Positions 60,791 to 64,000 of a DNA stretch of 64,000 bases are shown here, piece after piece. The position numbers were made by a program, and so were the translations under genes. Position 1 is the first letter of the stretch, and each line of letters starts with the position of its first letter. The notes beneath the pieces were generated by a model that saw only the letters and a list, made by a program, of their open reading frames with translations, did not search any database and was not told the DNA's origin. Origin of the DNA: Cacconaster sp033811195 (lineage in GTDB: Bacteria; Bacteroidota; Bacteroidia; Bacteroidales; UBA932); NCBI GenBank assembly GCA_033811195.1, contig JAPXOZ010000001.1, positions 1-64,000 of the forward strand, read 5' to 3'.

Positions 60791-63287
60791 ACTCTACACT
60801 ATCTTCCTCAATTTCATCCTCTTCTCTTCGTTCTACAGAACAGACAGCAGCAATACTGTCACCTTCCCTCAGACTAATGACCTTGACACCCTGAGTAGCC
60901 CTTCCGGCAACCCTTATATCTGCAACCGACACCCGGATTGTAACACCGGACTTGTTGATAATCATCAGATCATCCTCATCTGTCACTGACTTTATCGCTA
61001 TCAAAGAACCTGTCTTTTCAGTAATGTTTATGGTCTTGACACCTTTGCCTCCACGGTTGGTTCTGCGATATTCTTTCAAAAGTGAACGTTTGCCGAAACC
61101 ATGCTCGCTGATCACAAGAATGTGCTCTTGGGACTCAGCTTCATTATTACCATTTACACAAATCATACCAACCACTTCGTCGTCTTCGTCTATCCTTATT
61201 CCGCGCACTCCTGTGGCTGTGCGGCCCATAGCGCGCACGGTTTTTTCAGGGAAACGGCAGCAACGACCTTTACGACCTGCCAAAAGAATATCTTTTGTAT
61301 CATCGGTAAGCAAGGCCTCAATCAATGAATCATCCTCGCGGATATTTATTGCAATGATACCGTTAGCTCTTGGACGGGAATAAGCCTCGAGAGAGGTCTT
61401 TTTAATGGTACCCTTTCGTGTAGCAAGTACTACATAGTGGTTATTGATGTAGTCATAATCATCCAAATTTTCCACATTCATATAGGCTTGTACCGCATCA
61501 TCCGGCTCAATATTGACGACATTCTGGATAGCGCGGCCTTTTGATGCCTTGGTGCCTTCTGGTACCTCGTATACCTTCAGCCAGTAACACTTACCATTCT
61601 TGGTGAAGAACATCATCGTGCTGTGCATATTAGCAACATAGATGTGCTCTATGAAGTCCTCCTCACGGGTTGTACTTCCTTTAGCACCTATTCCGCCACG
61701 GTTCTGCAGACGATACTCGGTAAGAGGAGTCCTCTTGATGTACCCCATATGAGAAATTGTGATCACCACATCTTCATTGGGATAGAAATCCTCAGGATTG
61801 AAATCTTCGGCTGAAAGCTCTATTTCTGTGCGACGACTGTCGCCATATTTTTCTTTGAGGGTAATAAGCTCCTGCTTGATAATATCCATCTGAAGAGAAA
61901 AATCAGCAAGGATAGCCTCAAGATGGCTGATAAGCGCCTGCAGCTCATCGTACTCTGCCTGGAGCTTACTCCTTTCAAGTCCTGTAAGCTGTCGGAGCCT
62001 CATCTCCACGATAGCTTCAGCCTGCTCGGAAGAAAACTCAAATTGCTCTACAAGACCTTCTCTTGCCTCCTGCACACTACTGGATGCCCTAATAAGAGCA
62101 ATAATCTCATCTATGATGTCCAGCGCCTTAAGCAATCCCTCTAGGATATGAGCTCTCTTGAGAGCTTTGTCAAGCTCGAAGCGGGTCCTACGGAGAACTA
62201 CCTCGTGGCGATGGCGCACAAAGCACTTGATTAGATTTTTCAGATTGAGCATTCGAGGACGACCGTCCACCAGCGCAATGTTGTTAACTGAAAAACTGGA
62301 CTGAAGCGGCGTGTACCTAAAAAGGTTATTGAGTACAACATTAGCCACAGCACCCATCTTGAGTTTTATAACTATGCGCATACCGCTACGGTCGCTCTCA
62401 TCATTGATATAAGCAATTCCTTCAAGTTTCTTGTTTTCAACCAGGTCGGCGATTTTCTCAATCAGTTCGCGTTTATTGACCATATAGGGAATCTCGCTAA
62501 CTACGATGGTTTCGCGTCCGCTATCTGAAATCTCAATATCAGTCTTAGAGCGTATGACTATACGGCCACGACCTGTTTCAAATGCATCCCTTATACCTTT
62601 TGTGCCCTGTATAATACCACCAGTAGGGAAATCAGGACCCTTTATATATTGCATCAGCTCGTCGAGAGTGATGTCATTGTTATCGATATAAGCGCAAATG
62701 GCATCACAGCACTCGGTAAGGTTGTGCGGGGCCATATTGGTGGCCATACCTACTGCAATACCGTTTGCTCCGTTGAGCAGTAGCAAAGGGGCCTTGGCCG
62801 GAAGCACTACAGGCTCCTGAAGTGATTCGTCAAAATTGGGTTTAAAGTCAACCGTATCCTTGTCAATATCTTCTATAACCTCTTCGGCTAGTTTCTGGAG
62901 CTTGGCCTCAGTATAACGCATCGCCGCTACAGGATCGCCGTCAACAGATCCGAAGTTACCCTGACCTTGAACAAGCATATAGCGCATGTTCCAGGACTGG
63001 GCAAGTCGGGCCATGGCGTCATAGACGCTGGAATCACCATGAGGGTGGTATTTACCGAGCACCTCACCCACTATACGCGCCGATTTCTTAACTGGTTGGT
63101 TACTGGTCAGACCAAGACCATACATTCCATACAGAACTCTCCTGTGAACAGGTTTCAAGCCATCTCTCACATCCGGAAGTGCACGCGACACAATCACCGA
63201 CATCGAATAGTCGATGTAGGCGCTTTTCATCTCAGTTTCAATATTGATAGGAATAATCCTGCCTACATTCTCTTCTAATTCTTCCAT
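60789..63287 (-). CDS. gyrA: DNA gyrase subunit A
   Basis: An 832-residue type II topoisomerase subunit. The N-terminal breakage-reunion domain contains SRALPDVRDGLKPVHRR, HPHGDSSVYDAMARLAQ with S86 and D90 at the quinolone positions (E. coli 83 and 87, both wild-type), and the catalytic Tyr125 in AAMRYTEAKL. The beta-pinwheel domain begins with QNRGGIGAKG at about residue 530, the GyrA-box position, which points to gyrase rather than topoisomerase IV. It ends in a highly acidic tail. Divergent from clpC. Confidence 0.95.
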   Translation of the reverse strand: MEELEENVGRIIPINIETEMKSAYIDYSMSVIVSRALPDVRDGLKPVHRRVLYGMYGLGLTSNQPVKKSARIVGEVLGKYHPHGDSSVYDAMARLAQSWNMRYMLVQGQGNFGSVDGDPVAAMRYTEAKLQKLAEEVIEDIDKDTVDFKPNFDESLQEPVVLPAKAPLLLLNGANGIAVGMATNMAPHNLTECCDAICAYIDNNDITLDELMQYIKGPDFPTGGIIQGTKGIRDAFETGRGRIVIRSKTDIEISDSGRETIVVSEIPYMVNKRELIEKIADLVENKKLEGIAYINDESDRSGMRIVIKLKMGAVANVVLNNLFRYTPLQSSFSVNNIALVDGRPRMLNLKNLIKCFVRHRHEVVLRRTRFELDKALKRAHILEGLLKALDIIDEIIALIRASSSVQEAREGLVEQFEFSSEQAEAIVEMRLRQLTGLERSKLQAEYDELQALISHLEAILADFSLQMDIIKQELITLKEKYGDSRRTEIELSAEDFNPEDFYPNEDVVITISHMGYIKRTPLTEYRLQNRGGIGAKGSTTREEDFIEHIYVANMHSTMMFFTKNGKCYWLKVYEVPEGTKASKGRAIQNVVNIEPDDAVQAYMNVENLDDYDYINNHYVVLATRKGTIKKTSLEAYSRPRANGIIAINIREDDSLIEALLTDDTKDILLAGRKGRCCRFPEKTVRAMGRTATGVRGIRIDEDDEVVGMICVNGNNEAESQEHILVISEHGFGKRSLLKEYRRTNRGGKGVKTINITEKTGSLIAIKSVTDEDDLMIINKSGVTIRVSVADIRVAGRATQGVKVISLREGDSIAAVCSVERREEDEIEEDSVE

Positions 63288-63399
63288 TCTTTTCTCTTTC
63301 TGCTATCTGTAAAAATTAACTCGTAAAAGTACTAAGAAAAAGTGATTCGGCCAAAATTTTTCACTATCTTGGCACTTTCAAATAAAGCACCGCAGGATT

Positions 63400-64000
63400 A
63401 TGACAAACACCCTTTCCAGAGAACTTTCGGCACTGCTGGAGACTGCCCGCGAAGAGGCAATGAGACTGGGCAGTACCGTTATTGATGCCGACCACCTGTT
63501 TCTGGCTATACTCAGAGATAACCGGAGTGTTGTCAAATCCGTTTCAGATCGTATTGGGAGTGATATTTCAATAGTTAAGACAGCACTTGAAAAGATAATT
63601 TCCCTACCTGAACCCATCCCCTTTGAGAAAGTCAGTTCAGTGACCATTTCACAGGAAGTAAATGATATCTTCGGACAAGCATTTGCCAACTGCGCCGCCG
63701 TTGGTGTGCAGCCCGGCACGACAGATATACTGGAAGCCACGATCACCCTTCGCAAAGGAAGATTCATTCCCCTAATGGAAAAACTCGGTATAGTTCCTAA
63801 CACCTTGCTTGCTTCAATGGGACAGATAGGCCGAGAATCGGGCCGCAGAGAGAAAAAACCAACATACGTGCTTATTAAGTATTGCCGTGACCTGACATCC
63901 GGTACCGTAAATGACAATAGAGATCCTCTTATCGGACGAGAATCCGAAACTTTACGCGTCAAACAGATACTCAGCCGCCGCAAAAAAAACAACCCCCTTC
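63400..64000 (+). CDS. clpC: Clp ATPase (ClpC/ClpA type), N-terminal part
   Basis: The frame from the ATG at 63400 runs open to the window end (200 codons). MTNTLSRELSALLETAREEA starts the first Clp-N repeat, with EAMRLGSTVIDADHLFLAIL, followed by the second repeat (EVNDIFGQAFANCAAVG) and then the linker DPLIGRESETLRVKQILSRR that precedes Walker A of the first AAA+ domain. ClpC unfolds substrates for ClpP. A minus-strand open frame over the same DNA is a shadow. Partial at the 3' end. Confidence 0.93.
   Translation, partial: MTNTLSRELSALLETAREEAMRLGSTVIDADHLFLAILRDNRSVVKSVSDRIGSDISIVKTALEKIISLPEPIPFEKVSSVTISQEVNDIFGQAFANCAAVGVQPGTTDILEATITLRKGRFIPLMEKLGIVPNTLLASMGQIGRESGRREKKPTYVLIKYCRDLTSGTVNDNRDPLIGRESETLRVKQILSRRKKNNPL

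Noticed and set aside
63365..63372. TATCTTGG as a promoter box for clpC
   Set aside because: It departs from TAnnTTTG and no -33 box is present.
63378..63992. Minus-strand 204-codon open frame at the right edge
   Set aside because: It is the antisense shadow of the clpC start. The plus-strand frame from 63400 encodes clear Clp-N repeats and the linker to the AAA+ domain.

Overview
The window is a 64 kb chromosomal segment of an anaerobic member of the Bacteroidota, most likely order Bacteroidales. The indicators are two SusC/SusD outer-membrane pairs, SPII lipoproteins that begin Cys-x-x-(D/E), a Bacteroidetes-type omega subunit, BACON repeats, an S46 dipeptidyl peptidase, and promoters of the Bacteroidetes type (TTTG, about 19-22 nt, TAnnTTTG). 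No genus can be named from the sequence alone. Gene density is high and nearly everything is intact. I see no phage, IS element, CRISPR array or rRNA operon.

Layout. 1-4,580 (minus) is the translation block: tRNA-Thr(TGT), tRNA-Tyr(GTA), tRNA-Gly(TCC), tRNA-Thr(GGT), tuf, tRNA-Trp(CCA), secE, nusG, rplK, rplA, rplJ and rplL (cut by the window edge). Its tRNA-tuf order matches the E. coli thrU-tyrU-glyT-thrT-tufB order. 4,608-8,989 (minus) holds purA, dxs and a FeoB-like gate protein with no GTPase domain. 9,144-11,943 (plus) holds two paralogous MFS transporters that converge on a K+-dependent ion-pumping pyrophosphatase, followed by murI. 15,460-25,034 holds two divergent SusC/SusD systems, the plus-strand one preceded by three 30-nt leader repeats. 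25,283 encodes a secreted protein of unknown function. 26,117-35,713 (minus) runs nadK, uppS, bamA, two skp/ompH genes, korA, korB and gdhA. 35,755-40,187 (plus) holds pdxJ, a membrane-anchored OmpH-like protein, purC and a LysM/periplasmic-binding fusion. 40,180-49,404 (minus) is a long close-packed run: a perR-like regulator, rubrerythrin, an SDR, a nucleoside-recognition membrane protein, trxB, bamD, rpoZ, recN, nagB and aminopeptidase P. After that come a GDPD lipoprotein, priA, tRNA-Phe, a very large BACON-LRR-thioredoxin-M64 peptidase lipoprotein, an S46 DPP11-type peptidase, a TPR protein, gyrA, and the start of clpC on the plus strand.

Metabolic theme (inference). Secreted or periplasmic peptidases (M64, S46), aminopeptidase P, glutamate dehydrogenase, a 2-oxoacid:ferredoxin oxidoreductase and a pyrophosphate-driven ion pump fit an anaerobe that ferments peptides and amino acids. 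The SusCD pairs have no glycosidase, sulfatase or dedicated regulator beside them, so their substrate may be a peptide or a glycan.

Most interesting items: the four-part M64 peptidase lipoprotein with an exact 540-bp internal repeat; the GTPase-less FeoB-like protein; the triple leader repeat in front of the second SusC; a PerR-like protein that keeps its regulatory-metal residues but has lost its structural zinc site; and a family of related low-complexity tracts that abut the 3' ends of several genes.
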